Assembly: GCF_027580225.2 (NCBI RefSeq)
Contig: NC_073361.2
Span: 33,621,501 to 33,685,500 of the forward strand
Direction of reading: 5' to 3'
DNA from: Misgurnus anguillicaudatus
Taxonomy: Eukaryota; Chordata; Actinopteri; Cypriniformes; Cobitidae
DNA length: 64,000 bases
Shown: piece after piece, positions 37,021-50,007 of the stretch
Position numbering within the stretch: the stretch's first letter is position 1
Layout: the number at the start of each line of letters is the position of its first letter
Notes under the pieces: generated by a model
What the model was told of the DNA's origin: nothing
What the model saw: only the letters and a program-made list of their open reading frames with translations
Databases searched by the model: none
Translations under genes and position numbers: made by a program

Positions 37021-37998
37021 GTATAGCTTATTTTAATTACTTTGCATTTTTTTTATCATACAAATTCATCTTGGTGGTTGATAAAACATTTTTCTGTGTT
37101 GTGCCAAAGTGACTTTACAGTGCATTTACAGTAAGCTATACATTTTTATTAGCATGTAAGTTAGTAACAGTTAAATTAGTATTCATTTTTTATTAATATG
37201 CGAGTTCTATAGGATGGAATCTATGACCTTTATATTGCAAGGCGTCCTGATCTTATAGGAATTTGTATGTATTTTAGGAGGTGACCAATTTGTCTGAATT
37301 CATATGAAGTGAAGAGTACCAACAATTGTGAGGAAAAAACATTAATGAAACCATAACCCCGCCCACAAACCAAACATCACTAGGACGAAAGGAAATTGTA
37401 GATGTTAATTTTTATGTAAAATGCCTACGAACTGTTATAAGATTGTTTATGTGTGCAGACCTCTGGAATATGATAAAATAAAGATGCAGAGATTATGCAG
37501 AAAATCATAAATGAGTTAGTTCAGTGTTCATGTGCAGATTGTTAATGTATTTGTGATAAACGCTTGACATTTACAGAGGTTTAATTGGTGTTTCCTCAGG
37601 AAGGGAATTCCGAGAGTTACACGTTTAATAACTTTGATTGCCTTCTTTCATTCATGAACTGCAACTGAGCAAATTATTAAGAGGAAATTACAGCTACACG
37701 CAAAGACTCACTTGATTATTAAAGTACCAGAGCTGTGTGTGCGTCTGTTTGTGTGTGTCAGTGTGTGTGCCAGTGTGTACCTGGTAACCAAATGTACCCA
37801 CAAAGATAGGAATACCTGCATTTCTTTACCTTTGGGGGACATTTTGAGGTCCCTATGAGGAAACAAGCTCATAAATCAAACAGAATGATGTTTCTTGAAA
37901 ATCTAAGGTAGCAGAAAGTTTTCTGTGATGGTTTGGGTTAGGGGAAGGGAATAGAATATACAGTTTGTACAGTATAAAAACCATTACATCTATAAAGT

Positions 37999-38716
37999 CA
38001 GGGTTCCCGAGGGTCCTTGAAATCCATGAAAGTTTGTGAATCTGGGGGGGAAAATTCAAGAACCTTGGAAGTTTTTGAAAATATACATGCATAGATACAG
38101 ATCATTGAAAGTGCTTGAATCTAAGTTTTCTGGGAAAAAAATCCATATTATTCCCTGTGTAGTGTAGGATAATATCATAAAAATTCTAGACTTTTTAAGC
38201 ACACATGCTAAACTGTTCACTTTAAATGTTTATATCTTCTGAATGCGAATGTTGATTCATACCAAAATGTTTTTTGCATAGTTGTGTTTGACAAATGAAA
38301 ACGTCTCGGGTTACGTATGTAACTGTTGTTCCCTGAGAAGGGAACGAGACGCTGCGTCTCTCTTGCCATAGTTCCTGCGTCTGTAACGCTGTCTTTGGCA
38401 ATATTTCAGATAGCGATATATCTCCTGTCTCCCGCGTCACACTGTCTTTGTCATTAAGCCTCATCATTGGTTGAATTTGATATACACATTCAGACGCACT
38501 TACCCCTGGAGGCGACCCCAAAATGTCACCGCAGTGACACATCGCAAGTTCCCTCGAAAGGGAACTGTAACAATGTATCTTAAAAGGTAACACGATGTAA
38601 CCTTGCTCTCACTTGAAATGGGTCCCCACATTTAGTCCTTGAATTTGAGGGTATTAGACCTGGAAAGTCCTTGAAATGTCCTTGAACTTGAAGTTAAGTA
38701 AAGTGTGGGAACCCTG
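37999..38716. mobile_element. CAGGGTTCCC-ended element with a nested repeat
   Basis: CAGGGTTCCCGAGGGTCCTT at the left and GTGTGGGAACCCTG at the right are inverted complements, and CTTGAAA-type motifs occur near both ends. From about 38302 to 38575 a different repeat is nested, recognised by GTCTCGGGTTACGTATGTAA and GAGAAGGGAACGAGACGCTG. Confidence 0.7.
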
Positions 38717-38763
38717 TGAAATGTCCCCACAAAACATGGAAACCAGAATGTGTGCATGCATGC

Positions 38764-38765
<2 letters not shown>

Positions 38766-38830
<65 letters not shown>

Positions 38831-38843
38831 CACACATATACTG

Positions 38844-38871
<28 letters not shown>
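38766..38871. repeat. Inverted (TG)n / (CA)n pair
   Basis: (TG)n from 38766 to 38819 is followed by TATATGTGTGTACACACATA and then (CA)n from 38844 to 38871. The two tracts are complementary around a palindromic GTGTACAC centre, so the stretch can fold on itself. Confidence 0.9.
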
Positions 38872-38876
<5 letters not shown>

Positions 38877-39372
38877 TGTGGGTTGAATGGTCTGATGGTC
38901 CCCCTCTGTGTGTGTAGGTTGTAGATGTGACATTTAAAACTGTGTTCTACATCTCACCTGCTGTTTACAGAACTCAAACTGCGACTGCATCACAAAAACC
39001 CACCTGAGTCAAAGTACAGGTGTATATGAGCCCAAACAGCTTCACCCTGAGAGCTTCATCCCACATCTGAGAGACGGAAAACTCGGTCTGTTTGAAATGT
39101 GAAACAGGAATAAAGAGTTTCTGAATGTCAGGCAACTGCCCACATAAAATCTTAAGGAGAAGAATAATGTTTGGGAATAGCCATGCTAGGTGCGTGGTGT
39201 ATCATGTGGTGTTGTGATGGACTTTTGAGGCATGACACCGTTGTATCAAAGCACTAACCTTGAAATAAAAATTCTGTTGACATTTACTTCCGAAAGCACC
39301 AGTGTTGAGACCCAGTGATAAATTTTAGTAAGATAAATCACTTTGTCATAAATGTCTCTTCTCTCTCCTCAG

Positions 39373-39810
39373 GTCTTGAATCTCTTCTTGGCCTTGCTCC
39401 TCAGCTCCTTCAGCGCCGACAACCTCTCGGCCCCGGACGAAGACGGCGAGATGAACAACCTGCAGATCGCCATCGCCCGCATCCAGCGCGGGATCTTCTG
39501 GCTGCGACAGGTCCTCTGCGACTTCTTCAACGGGAACTTCAAGCGAAGACGGCAGAAGGCCAAAGAGGCTAAAGCCATGCTGAAGCTCAAACGTCTCAGT
39601 CAGCAAGCGCACTGGTCAGAGGGCAACGGGACGGCCGGAGTCATCGAGCGAGGCGGCGAGGACGACAGCTACATGACCAATCCTCACCTGACCATCAGCG
39701 TACCCATCGCGCCCGGAGAGTCGGACGTGGAGTTCCCGGAGGAAGAGGAGGAGGAGGAAGAGGAAGATGCTAGCGAGAGCTCGGAAGAGGAGAGGGAGGA
39801 GCCTAAACCG
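39373..39810 (+). CDS. scn5a: Sodium channel alpha subunit, domain II S6 end and II-III linker exon
   Basis: 146 codons, phase 0 at both ends, acceptor ctcctcag, donor gtgagt. [13 protein letters not shown] completes the pore-lining S6. [18 protein letters not shown] is nearly the Nav1.5 sequence. The II-III linker then has a basic stretch ([11 protein letters not shown]) and, at residues 110-118 (39700-39726), VPIAPGESD, the ankyrin-G binding motif of vertebrate sodium channels. It is followed by a run of about ten acidic residues (39736-39765, GAG/GAA repeats) and more Glu/Ser. The exon is cytoplasmic after residue about 15. The linker appears shorter than in mammalian SCN5A. Confidence 0.97.
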
Positions 39811-41038
39811 GTGAGTGACATGTGACATCATCACAAACTCTCTCTGAGCGATGAGAGAAGTAGAGAAGTGTGCACTTTATATTTAACTATATGATCTCAC
39901 AGGTTTGTTCCCCTTTAGACATCACATATGAAACTGTCTCTCGGTTTCTGTCGAGACTAAATCTGTTCTTTGCTTTAAATGTGACATTTTCTGTCCTCAT
40001 GAATATTTAATGAGAACGATTGTATGCTTAACAGCACAATAATGCATCTGGCATATTAAACTGAACAGATCCTCTTTCCTAAACTATTGTCAGATGATAA
40101 GTGTTGTAATGTGCCCTCAGGACAGCTGTGAGAAGATGAAACGATGATCTCACATGAGCTTTTCAAACAGTGAGATGATAAAGGTGTACAGCTGTCCTCT
40201 TTCAGTGCACAACAGAAGACACAATGATTTTAGCCTCTTCTGTCTCATCTCACTCGGTCAGTCACACTAAACCCTACAAGCAGAGAGGCAAACCTCTAAA
40301 GCCCAAAGTACAGGCTGTTTTTTTACGTGTACGCAAATATAGGTGCATGGTTGAACGCACAGCCTTGCACAGTATAGTTTATTTTACATGTGCACAGACA
40401 TTTGACGCATACGCATTGCGACAAAATGCAATGCATCTCCTGGGTTACATACTACAGTCTCTGTAGGCACATGCACGACCTAAACGTACAAAGTAGGCGG
40501 GCCCTACAAAAATTACCAAAATTGTGTCACGCACACTGTACATGGAACCTTGTAAAATCGGGACTATACTTCACCTTTTAGTGTTGTGTTGCTGTGTACA
40601 GTGTGTGTTAGTGTTGTGTGTCTATGTATTGTTGGTCAGTGTGTGTAAGTGTTGTGTTACTGTGTACAGTGTGTGTTACTGTTGTATGTATGTGTACTGG
40701 TTGTCAGTGTGTATACAGTATGCGGGTCAGTGTTTGTAAATGTTGTGTGCTGTTGGTCCTAGTGTGTACAGTGTGTGTTAGTGTTGTGTGTCTGTGAAGT
40801 GTTGGTCAGTGTTTGTACAGTTTGTGGGTTAGTGTTTGTAAATGTTGTGTATTGTTGGTCAGGGTGTGTATATGTGTGTGTTAGTGTTGTGCACCTGTGA
40901 CTGTGAGTCCAGTTTGTGAGGTGATGTTTGTTTTGTCTTTTATCTTTCTCTACACCTGTTCTACCTCATTCTGTCTTTCTCTACATCTTTTATCTTCTCG
41001 TTTACCTCTTCTTTTATCTTCTACTGCACCTGTCCTCT

Positions 41039-41083
41039 CTCTTCCTCTCTCTTTCTTTCTCTCTCTCTCTCTCTCTCTTTCTT

Positions 41084-41116
<33 letters not shown>

Positions 41117-41165
41117 TTCTCTCTCTTCCTTCTCTTTCTCTTTTATTCTCTTCTCCTCCTATAGC
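41039..41165. repeat. Polypyrimidine (CT)-rich tract
   Basis: About 127 nt almost entirely C and T on the + strand (CTCTCT and CTTT units), interrupted by single A/T bases. Confidence 0.9.
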
Positions 41166-41214
41166 ATTTTTTCCTCTTGTGTCAGAGATCGTCTGGGTTT
41201 CCCCTGAATGAAGA

Positions 41215-41318
<104 letters not shown>

Positions 41319-41486
41319 TTAAGTAATGTGTAACTATAAGCTGCTTTATGTGTTTATATGATTTGTTTATGTGAAGCGTCTGTCATATGAATGCAGTGAT
41401 GGAGTGTGACAGTGCTCAGATGAGTCTCATTACAGCTCAAATTTATCAAAAACCTAAAGCACACATTCAATATGAGTGGTTGTGCA

Positions 41487-41489
<3 letters not shown>

Positions 41490-41517
<28 letters not shown>
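41490..41517. repeat. (TG)n microsatellite
   Basis: Fourteen TG dinucleotides without interruption. Confidence 0.95.
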
Positions 41518-41518
<1 letters not shown>

Positions 41519-41781
41519 CTTACAAGCTGTCAGCTGTTTGTGTCTTTGTTTTGTCTCTCAGTCCATATCAATGTTTTCCCATATGGGAATTTCTCGGAGA
41601 ACATATGAACATTCTGAGAAACGGCTTGTAGGTGAAACTCGGCTGACTCATAATTTTCCAGTATCAAGCCCCATTCTGACATAATTAGTTTCACAGGGGT
41701 ACATGATGGACTAATGCAACTTTACCACAGGACGTCTGGAACATTAATGGCCAGGTGTGATTTTGTAAAAAGTCAAAGGAA

Positions 41782-42352
41782 TAGTTCAATTTCATTAAAA
41801 AAATCCTAATAATTTACTCACCCACATGTCATCCAAGATGTCAGTTGAGAAGAAATAAAGTTTTTTGAATAAAACATTTCAGGATTTTTCTCCATATATT
41901 GGACCTCAACACTTTGCAGTTTCAATGCAGCTTCAAGGAGCTCTAAACGATCCCAAACGAGGCATACGAGTCTTATTTAGAGAAATGATTGTCATCGTCA
42001 AGAATATTTACTTTTTAACCACAACTTCTCGTCTTGCACTAGCCGTGTGTTGCACTTTTTTGCGTAAACAGGCATTTATTTATTTTTTTGCGGAAAATGA
42101 GGATGGTTTTGCTAGATAAGACCCATATGTCTCGGTTGGGATCGTTTAGAGTCTTTGAAGCTGCTTTGAAACTGTAAACCGTTGAGTTCCATTAAAGTCC
42201 ACTATATGGAGAAAAATCCTGAAATGTTTTCCTTAAAAAACTTCATTTCTTCTCAACTAAACAAAGAAAGATCATTAACATCTTGAATGACATGGGGGTG
42301 AGTAAATTATCTGATTTTTTTTTTTAATTAAAGTGGAGTAATCCTTTAACAG
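41782..42352. mobile_element. Long terminal-inverted-repeat MITE
   Basis: ATAATTTACTCACCCACATG, TCATCCAAGATGT and GAGAAGAAATAAAGTTTTTT at the left are matched in complement at the right (CATGGGGGTGAGTAAATTAT, CATCTTGAATGA, AAAACTTCATTTCTTCTC). Arms exceed 150 nt. A half-copy lies at 48843-49190. Confidence 0.82.
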
Positions 42353-42401
42353 CATTGGATTAGAGCCTTGTGTGGGTTGTTTTGCAAACATTATTTAAGA
42401 G

Positions 42402-42810
42402 TTAAAGGGGACATATCATGAAAATCTGTCTTTTTCCATGTTTAATTGCTATAATTGGGTCTCCAGTGCTTCTATCAACCCAAAAAATGTGTAACTTAGT
42501 TTTGGTAAATCATTCTCTATAAGCATGTGAAAAAATAGGTAATTGAAATTAGGCTCCCCTTGTGATGTCAGAAAGGGATCTAATTATAAGAATACCGCCC
42601 CTTAATCTGCACTATCCAATCACGGCACTGCCATTTAGTCCAGATATCAGCTCATTTGCATTTTAAGGACACACCCAAAAACAGCACATTTTTGCTCACA
42701 CTTAGAAAGTGTCAATTTTAACATCTTATAATAAATTATCTATATGGTAAAACTTCACATATGCACTCTGGGGACACCAAAGATTTATTTGACATCTTAA
42801 ATAAGTCTCG
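42402..42810. mobile_element. TTAAAGGGGACATATCATG element fragment
   Basis: Starts TTAAAGGGGACATATCATGA and includes AATTGGGTCTCCAGTGCTTC and CTCTGGGGACACCAAAGATT, blocks of a common fish TTAA element. The expected inverted right end is not seen, so it is truncated. Confidence 0.7.
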
Positions 42811-43987
42811 TCCTATTTAAATTCTTCTCTTTATTGCTGTTAAATTAATCTAATGACAAAGACTATTACGCATATAAGAGACAGATTGGATCAGGTCCAG
42901 TAATATAATTTGATATGGATTTGTCCTACATTTTCCGCCTTTGTTTTTTGGGTCGAGTCCTTTGTGATCTCAGTTAATCTAATGGCATCATGTGATGTGA
43001 TTGATGTGTTTGTCGTCTGATTGACGGACGTCTGATCTCAGCAGGTGTAAGTGGTCGGCCGGAGCGGGGCGAACCCGAATCAACGCGACCGGACGCCCTG
43101 CTGATGGTGTGGTCAAACACACACAGGCAGAGGTCTGATTTCGTTAGGTTCCAGTGGTGAACACTACATTCAGGTTTATTTATAGGGCGGTATGTGCGAG
43201 TCTGCCTCTCTCTCAGATTTTGGATTCTTGGCACGCCGGTCGGAATGACCTATAAACTGCTGTTTCCTCTGGGATGTGTCTATTAAGAATAGCACGCTAC
43301 ACACATCCTAATGACCCGTCATGGTTTTTGACATGGGCTTGTTGGGTAATATTTACTAAACGCAATGATATTGATGATGTCGTAATTAACAGCGTGTCAT
43401 ATTACAGTTCAGACAATAGCAGCATTTTCATTTAGTTCAGAGAGTGAAAGATGAGCCATGAAACTCATGTATCTTTATTTCATTAAATCTGTTTGCTTTT
43501 CACTTATTTAATATCTCATAAATACATCATATTTTGCCCAGGAATCAGAAGTTTATTTAAGAAAAATATTTTTGAGTTTGATAAAAGTCAGTATTGTTTA
43601 TGACAAGTAAGTCTTGCGTGTGAAAGCGTCGCCTTTGGTTGTAGTCTTGACCCTTCATGAGTTCACAGTCGTGTTGAGTTCATCCGAGTCTGTGTTCAGT
43701 TTCTCTGTGCTTGTGCCAGGACACATTTCCATCGCTTTAATGTGAACACAAGACGCAGCCTCCTCGTGTCAGTAATGATGTGCATCATTTCCACAGTTTT
43801 CTCTTCTGCTTTGTTTCTCTCTCCGTGTAAACTTTCCCCACGTGTATTCACTGAAATGAGTACTGAGCCTTTCTGTTAAGTTGTTTCACAGTTGTGAACA
43901 TGATTTCCTGGTCAGTTGGTATTAGGAGATACGCCCTCCAGTGCAGGATGATGTCATCAAGAGTATTATGATGATTCTAAATAATAA

Positions 43988-44236
43988 TGGGGCGTACACA
44001 CCAAACGCAAATTCAACGATTTGTGCGAGTAGATTACATACAAAGTCAATGCAAAGACGCTAATAGAACTGGTGCGGGCCGATGCGAATGACACGAATTG
44101 GGCGGTGCTTCAAATGTGTTTTCACGCAAGTTGAAAATATTAAACTCAAGTGAAATTTTTGCATGACACGACGTTAAATCCCGTGAGTAATCTAGAGCGA
44201 GGAATGCGATGATTCGTGTTTGGTGTGTATGCAGCA
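43988..44236. mobile_element. Element with GTACACACCAAAC / GTTTGGTGTGTAT ends
   Basis: The two ends are inverted complements around 250 nt that share ACATACAAAGTCAATGCAAA and GTTAAATCCCGTGAGTAATC with 6142-6428. This copy best defines the family's termini. Confidence 0.72.
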
Positions 44237-45101
44237 TAGAAGATATGAACTAAAAGCCACAAAACTTTGAAGTTAGGTCTTTAAAATGTTTGTGTAATAA
44301 TTGTTTCGATTAGACGTGCTGTAGTGGTGGTCTTTATAACACGCTGTAAAAGCCAGCGGGTGCAAAGCTGTCACCCACAGCCTCGTACAAACAAGAAGAG
44401 GTGAAGGGGTGGTCTGGTATTAAATTTCACTAGAAACCCACAACAGCAATCTCACACCATTAGTCAAACACACACATGGTCCTCAACACTTGGCATGAGA
44501 TTTCCTATACAACAGACTTGAGAAGGACACAAAATCACACCTGATGTACACAAAATGCCACAATAAATCAAAGCTGTACAACTACACACCCCAACCTGTA
44601 CACACACACAAACACGCGCACACACACACAAATGCTTTCAACATTTGATTTTTGTCTGGGTTTGGAATATTCGCCTTTTGATTTCAGGGTTTTCTTTACT
44701 CTGTATATATTATTGTTTCTGACCGGCCCATAAATCCAGACAGTTGATCAGCGGCCCGATTGACACTGGGCTGGGCCAATCACATCGTTAATCACCAACC
44801 CCTTTCCCTTTGGTCCTCCGGCGTAATGCATTAAAAAATAAATAGCGCAAGAGTAACCACCCGCCCTTGACATACACTCTGCCGCCCAAAGGCGATTTTC
44901 TTCACCAACGTAGTTACAGCGTCAAAATGTTGACAAATCAAAATGAAAGATTTTTAACCAATCAAAAGAAAGAAATTGAGTTTTTGTTACGACGAATGTG
45001 AATTCCAGCCAATCACATTACAGAGCTAAGCAGAATTCCAACCAATTAAATGAAAGAAGGCGGGAGTCTCTGTTCACTAAGTTTGAGTGTTTGTATAGTG
45101 C

Positions 45102-45259
45102 TTAAAGGTATTGCGGAGGATTTTCTTTTTCTGGGTGGATCATCAAGACTATTGGTCCTCTTAGATGTCAATCAAGAGTATTGCGCAATTGCATTTTTTA
45201 AAAAGTGGAGAAGGCGGTTCTTTTCTAAAATTTGAGAAAATCCTCCGCTACACCTTTAA
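45102..45259. mobile_element. TTAA-bounded MITE, 158 bp
   Basis: TTAAAGGTATTGCGGAGGAT at the left and, on the complement, TTAAAGGTGTAGCGGAGGAT at the right. Inverted repeats bounded by TTAA mark a piggyBac-type miniature element. Confidence 0.82.
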
Positions 45260-45812
45260 CACATGAATGCATATTGTTTTAAAGCTGCATTACAGAAAAT
45301 GCATCCAGAGATGCAAACTAAATAACTTAAAAGATCAAAATCTTTAAACATTAAAAATCTTATTAAAGCTACTACAGTTTTTAGAGATTTAGTGAGTATG
45401 TTTTATTTGTTCCCTTTTGTTTAGACAAAATAAGCTTTGATTTTGGACAGTATATCCAAAAACAGTGTATCCATAAATAGACCTGTGTTTTTTCTTCTTA
45501 TGGTAACAAAGTCCGTCCACACCTTTGGTTACACTTTTTGGCTGTTCTGGTAGCTTTCAGTAAATTAATTTGTTCTCGATAATGATTTATAACTTAGTGA
45601 GAGATTAAATGTGTATACACATTTAAGAGATCAAAAAGACAAAAAAAAATGAATGAGGGGCTGCATATGTGGTTTTTTTTTTTTTTTTTGAAGAAAACCC
45701 TGCATGTAAAAATATCAATGAATTAAATAAAATGATGAATCAAAGAAAACCAACAAAATCTTAAAGGTCATGAAAATTAGTCAAATGTAGAGAATCTCAT
45801 TTCTACATTTCT

Positions 45813-46308
45813 TTAACTTTTTCCCGCCATTGACGAGTTATCTCGTCAATTAAGAGAAAACATTTCCCTGTCAATGACGCTTTCCTGATGAGTTTTTACG
45901 GTAATCTGTAATTCCGCTATTATCCATTAAATAAATTGGTGATCTTACACCAATTTATTAAAAAATGAAGTAAAACGAGTTTAATTAATTTTAAACTCTG
46001 TGTATGTTTTTATAACCGTTCTAAATCTGATCTCTTACAAAATTCCTGTACAAAAATGCAATTATTTTAGCTTTTTGGTCAAAATTTTGTGTTTTTAAAG
46101 TAACCTTCCCATATTTAAGAGGTGATAAAAAGAGAAAAAATGAAGATAGGATGAAACTTTTTTCCTGTTTTGTTTGTTTGCTTGGAAGCAAAGGGGCTGT
46201 TCTTCATTTGATAAATTTGTATGTTTATATATTTATAGAAGAGCATTTTTTGGGAGGCATTTTGTGAAACTTGTGAAAATAAAAAAAGGCTGGCGGGGAA
46301 TGAGTTAA
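45813..46308. mobile_element. Inverted copy of the 26809 TTAA MITE
   Basis: Begins TTAACTTTTTCCCGCCATTG and ends GGCTGGCGGGGAATGAGTTAA, the reverse arrangement of 26809-27325. Internal blocks such as GCATTTTGTGAAACTTGTGA correspond on the opposite strand. Confidence 0.8.
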
Positions 46309-46587
46309 TGTTATGCTCTGAAATCCAGCAGTTGGGTTGCAATAACCGAGCATTAGGTAATTTTCAAACCAATGGTGTGTTCTGTCCAACAACCCACCAT
46401 TTATTAAAGTGTTGATATTAGATATTGCTCTTGCTTTCAAGCTGTAGTGACTGGTTCACAAATTGGCCTGAATCAAAATGATTTACAAAATTCACCTATA
46501 ACCTGAAAGATCACGGAGCTGTGATATAAATTCATCAGTCAGAAAGTGTAAGAACCCAACTGACATGATGGTTTTCTTGTTTTTCAG

Positions 46588-46708
46588 AAGGATGACACCA
46601 GCCTATCAGAGGGCAGCACGATCGACCTGAGGAAACCCGGCGAGGAAGAGGATGAATTCTCTGAGATGGCTGACGAAACGATGGATCCAGAGAACTGTTT
46701 TCCTGATG
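46588..46708 (+). CDS. scn5a: Sodium channel alpha subunit, II-III linker exon
   Basis: Forty codons plus one base (phase 1 exit), acceptor tttttcag, donor gtgggt. The acidic segment includes DDTSLSEGSTIDL, matching the conserved SEGSTxD motif of vertebrate Nav II-III linkers, and ends MDPENCFPD, matching the CFTE motif before domain III. A competing GT four bases downstream would break the frame with the next exon, which supports the chosen donor. Hydrophilic, cytoplasmic. Confidence 0.95.
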
Positions 46709-47507
46709 GTGGGTAACACCCAAACCACTCATTTTAGTGAGATAACATATAAATCTTTCCAGACAGCCTCACCATGAGCTCTGCTTGAGTAGAAGCCACG
46801 AGTCAATGTGATTAAATCTTCCCTTTTTTTCATCTTTAATTACCAAATTCCCAGTAAAGAACCGCATTATCCGTAGATTTGAAAAGAAATTCACCAATTG
46901 GAAAGCTCCCTGCCATTTCTGTGTAAACAAAACAGTGACCGCCCATTTCCACTAAGCTTTTATCAATAAGTAATAGATTGATTATTATACATCATCATTA
47001 TATTACGATTGGATCATTTGCGAAGCTTCACGGGTTCAGATGAAATGTTGTAAGTCAGTGAAATACTTTCAGCAGCACATGCTTTCTGTTGCCCTGTATC
47101 GCTCCGTTCTGAAACAGATGTGGTTTTATATAAAACATTAAACAATTAACTGACATTTAAAAGGGCAGTGGGGCATTAAATTTAATGTCCTGTGTCAGCA
47201 AAGATTTGAAAAGCTCTGTCAGAGGAGAAATGGTCCCGTGGTAATTTGATGAAGACTGACTTTCCATATTTAATTTTGTACAATGCATCGACCCACCAAT
47301 CCATTTCAAACATGTCTTGCTGACGTAGACGCACGGTGAATAGTAAACCGTCTGTTCTTCAAGCAGGGGCAAACTGGTTATACTGGTCTGTTTTAATGGC
47401 TTTCGAATGGCTCACCAGATGACCCTTTGAATGTTTTTTATAGTTTAGTGCAATAAATAGTGATGGTTCTTAACCTTTATTGTATTTATCTGTGAAATAT
47501 CCGTCAG

Positions 47508-47930
47508 TTAAGGGCACCTATTATGGACTTTTTCATAGATGTATTCTCATAGATGTAATAGATGAGTCTCAGGTGTGCCCAGAATATGTCTGTGAAGTTT
47601 CAGCTCAAAATACCCCACAGATCATTTATTATATCATGTCCAAAATGACCCTTTTTAGGTGGGAGCAAAATGCGCTGTTTTAATCTCTGTACCTTTAAAT
47701 GCAAATGAGCTACAGCTCCTCATTTCCTTACCAACACACACTTTTAGCTTAAAGAGATCTGATTAATACAGTCAACAGTATCTCACTATTGAGATATTTT
47801 GGACAGGGTACAACAAAGCTGAGGGTGAAAACTATGGTAATGCAGGACTGTAAATGGGCAGGGCTTTATCAATGTGACCTCATATTGATAAGAGAATCAA
47901 AAGTGGATTTTGCATGCATTAAGGCATTGA
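47508..47930. repeat. TTAAGGGCACCTATTATGG-type dispersed repeat
   Basis: The start TTAAGGGCACCTATTATGGA and inner blocks AAGTTTCAGCTCAAAATACC and CCTTTAAATGCAAATGAGCT match a widespread fish element. Right end not defined. Confidence 0.6.
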
Positions 47931-48842
47931 AGGGATGTGCTTAATGTCAATAAGAAAGATTTGTTTTTGTGAACACCCTAAAGACTTCTGTAAGAGACAC
48001 TAGTCGACTATCATTTACATAACACATCCATAAAAAGTGTTTTGCACATCCCAAATAGAAGCCCACAAAGCAGCTAACAATCAAAGTAAATCCCGAATGA
48101 TTTGAAATGTCTTTGTGTAAGTGTTTGCTGTGTAAGCTGAAGTTTGTTCTCTCTCTTTGTGTATTGTGTGCATTTTATTGCCACGTGGCAGAAAGCGGTC
48201 AGATAGCTTTGCATGACAGCTCATAAACTCAGTTTCTGAGTGAATGATTTATGGGAAATGTGCTAGCATGTATTTCCTCTGATAATACTGAAATGACATG
48301 ATGTGCCCCTCCTCACCCCTCACTTCAGACGGGGAAGCAGAAATGAATTTCTCACCTATAAATCGAATAATGGCACACTTGAACATGATTTAATTGAATC
48401 AGTCAACAGCTTTCTGCTGGAAAAGTGAAAAGGGCAGATTCACCTGATTTAAAGAGAAATTCACAGAGGAGAATGCACACATTTCTCTGAGTTTTAACTG
48501 AAAAAACAAAAGCTTAAAGAGAATTGGAAGTGTTATTACACTTACAAAGCAAGGAAACGTTTTCCTGATCATTACTAGGAAATAAACGGATACGCTTCTG
48601 AATGCTTGACTGATGGCCTTTGGCGTTAATTCTCCAACAGCTGCTAATAAAATGATGGTGACATTTAGGAAGCAGATTTGTAGATTTTCTGCCTGTGCAA
48701 AAGTCACGCCATGCATTTACATTTATGCATTTAGCAGACAAATGTCTTTAATCTACACATTTCATTTATCAGTATGTGTGTGATCTGGTATTGACAGCAG
48801 GGGAAATTGAAATCCTCATGAAGTATATGAGAAATGCATTCT

Positions 48843-49190
48843 TAAAGGATTACTCCACTTTTATAAAAAAAAATCCTGATAATTTACTCACCCCAATGTC
48901 ATCCAAAATGTTTGTTTTTTTTTTAGTGGAGAAGAAATTAAGTTTTTTGAGGAAAACATTCCAGGATTTTTTTCTATATAGTGGACTTTAGTGGACCTCA
49001 ACAGTTTACAGTTTTTATGCAGCTTTAAATGACTCCCCAACCGAGGCATAAGGATCTTATCTAGCAAAAATAAACCTATAAAAAAATGAGTACTTTTAAA
49101 CCCCAACTTCTCGTCTTGCATTAGTTGTGTGGCGCACCAGCGTGACTTTACGTATTACCTAAACACATGGAAAGGTCACACATGACGTTT
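48843..49190. mobile_element. Half copy of the 41782 inverted-repeat MITE
   Basis: Shares ATAATTTACTCACCCCAATG, GAGAAGAAATTAAGTTTTTT, CATTCCAGGATTTTTTTCTA and CCCCAACTTCTCGTCTTGCA with 41782-42060. The right inverted arm is absent. Confidence 0.75.
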
Positions 49191-49499
49191 GTGAAACTAC
49201 TGCTCAAGTGTATACAAGTGTGAAGAAAGAGGATCGTTCAGACGTTGTTGTGTGTGAAATGACTTTAGATTTAGATAATCAAACTCAATTCTTGTATCCA
49301 CATTATGAAATGCTTTCCTCTGGTAGAAGTGTCCCATTATGTAAATTTAACTGATACAAAAACTCTTTTGTACCTTATAAATAATTATTTATTTGTTGAT
49401 CATAATTACTGTTTGTTTTTTGTTTAGGTACACATATATACAGCAGCATGTAGTCCACAACAAATTTCCTTTTAAGGACAATAAAGTATATGAGCAATG

Positions 49500-50007
49500 C
49501 CATGCAATATACCATGTGAGATTTAAATACCGTTTTTTTTTTCATAACTTAGCTGGTGCTGCGTCTTATAGTCAGGTGCGTTTTGTAAGTCAGTATGAAT
49601 TAATTTTGACATTTATGAGGCAAGAGACAACATTACCGCTATATGCTGGATTCAGTGATGTGGAATGACGAGTATGTGAACGTCACGCTAGTTGGCTTGT
49701 TCGGTTAATTTAGTCTATTCAACCTTCCAGGTAAGTTCTGTATGCTATGGTTTATCATTTAAATAACTGATAATATTACTTTAACGTACATTCAGCCTGC
49801 TGTTCTGTCTGCTATTGTTTAGTTGAATAACTTGCCTTTCCAGATTAAATGTCTGTTCTTCGGCTTGGATTTTGTGAAATATTTTTCGAAATAAACGCAA
49901 TGTTTAGTCCACTGTGACTTATATATGTTATTTTGTCTTTATATGACGCATTTTTGAATGATGTGGCTTATACTCCGGTGCGGCTTATAGTCCGGAAAAT
50001 ACGGTAC
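49500..50007. mobile_element. hAT-like element fragment with CTTATAGTCCGGAAAATACGG end
   Basis: The right end GGCTTATAGTCCGGAAAATA with CGGTA and an internal GCGTCTTATAGTCAGGTGCG block are those of a widespread vertebrate hAT-type repeat. The left boundary is not clear. Confidence 0.55.

Noticed and set aside
39346..39834. Antisense open frames opposite the II-III linker exon
   Set aside because: They shadow a well-supported sense exon with a biased Glu/Arg codon content.
46709..46716. Alternative donor at 46713 for the II-III linker exon
   Set aside because: It would leave phase 2, which does not fit the next exon; the donor at 46709 does.
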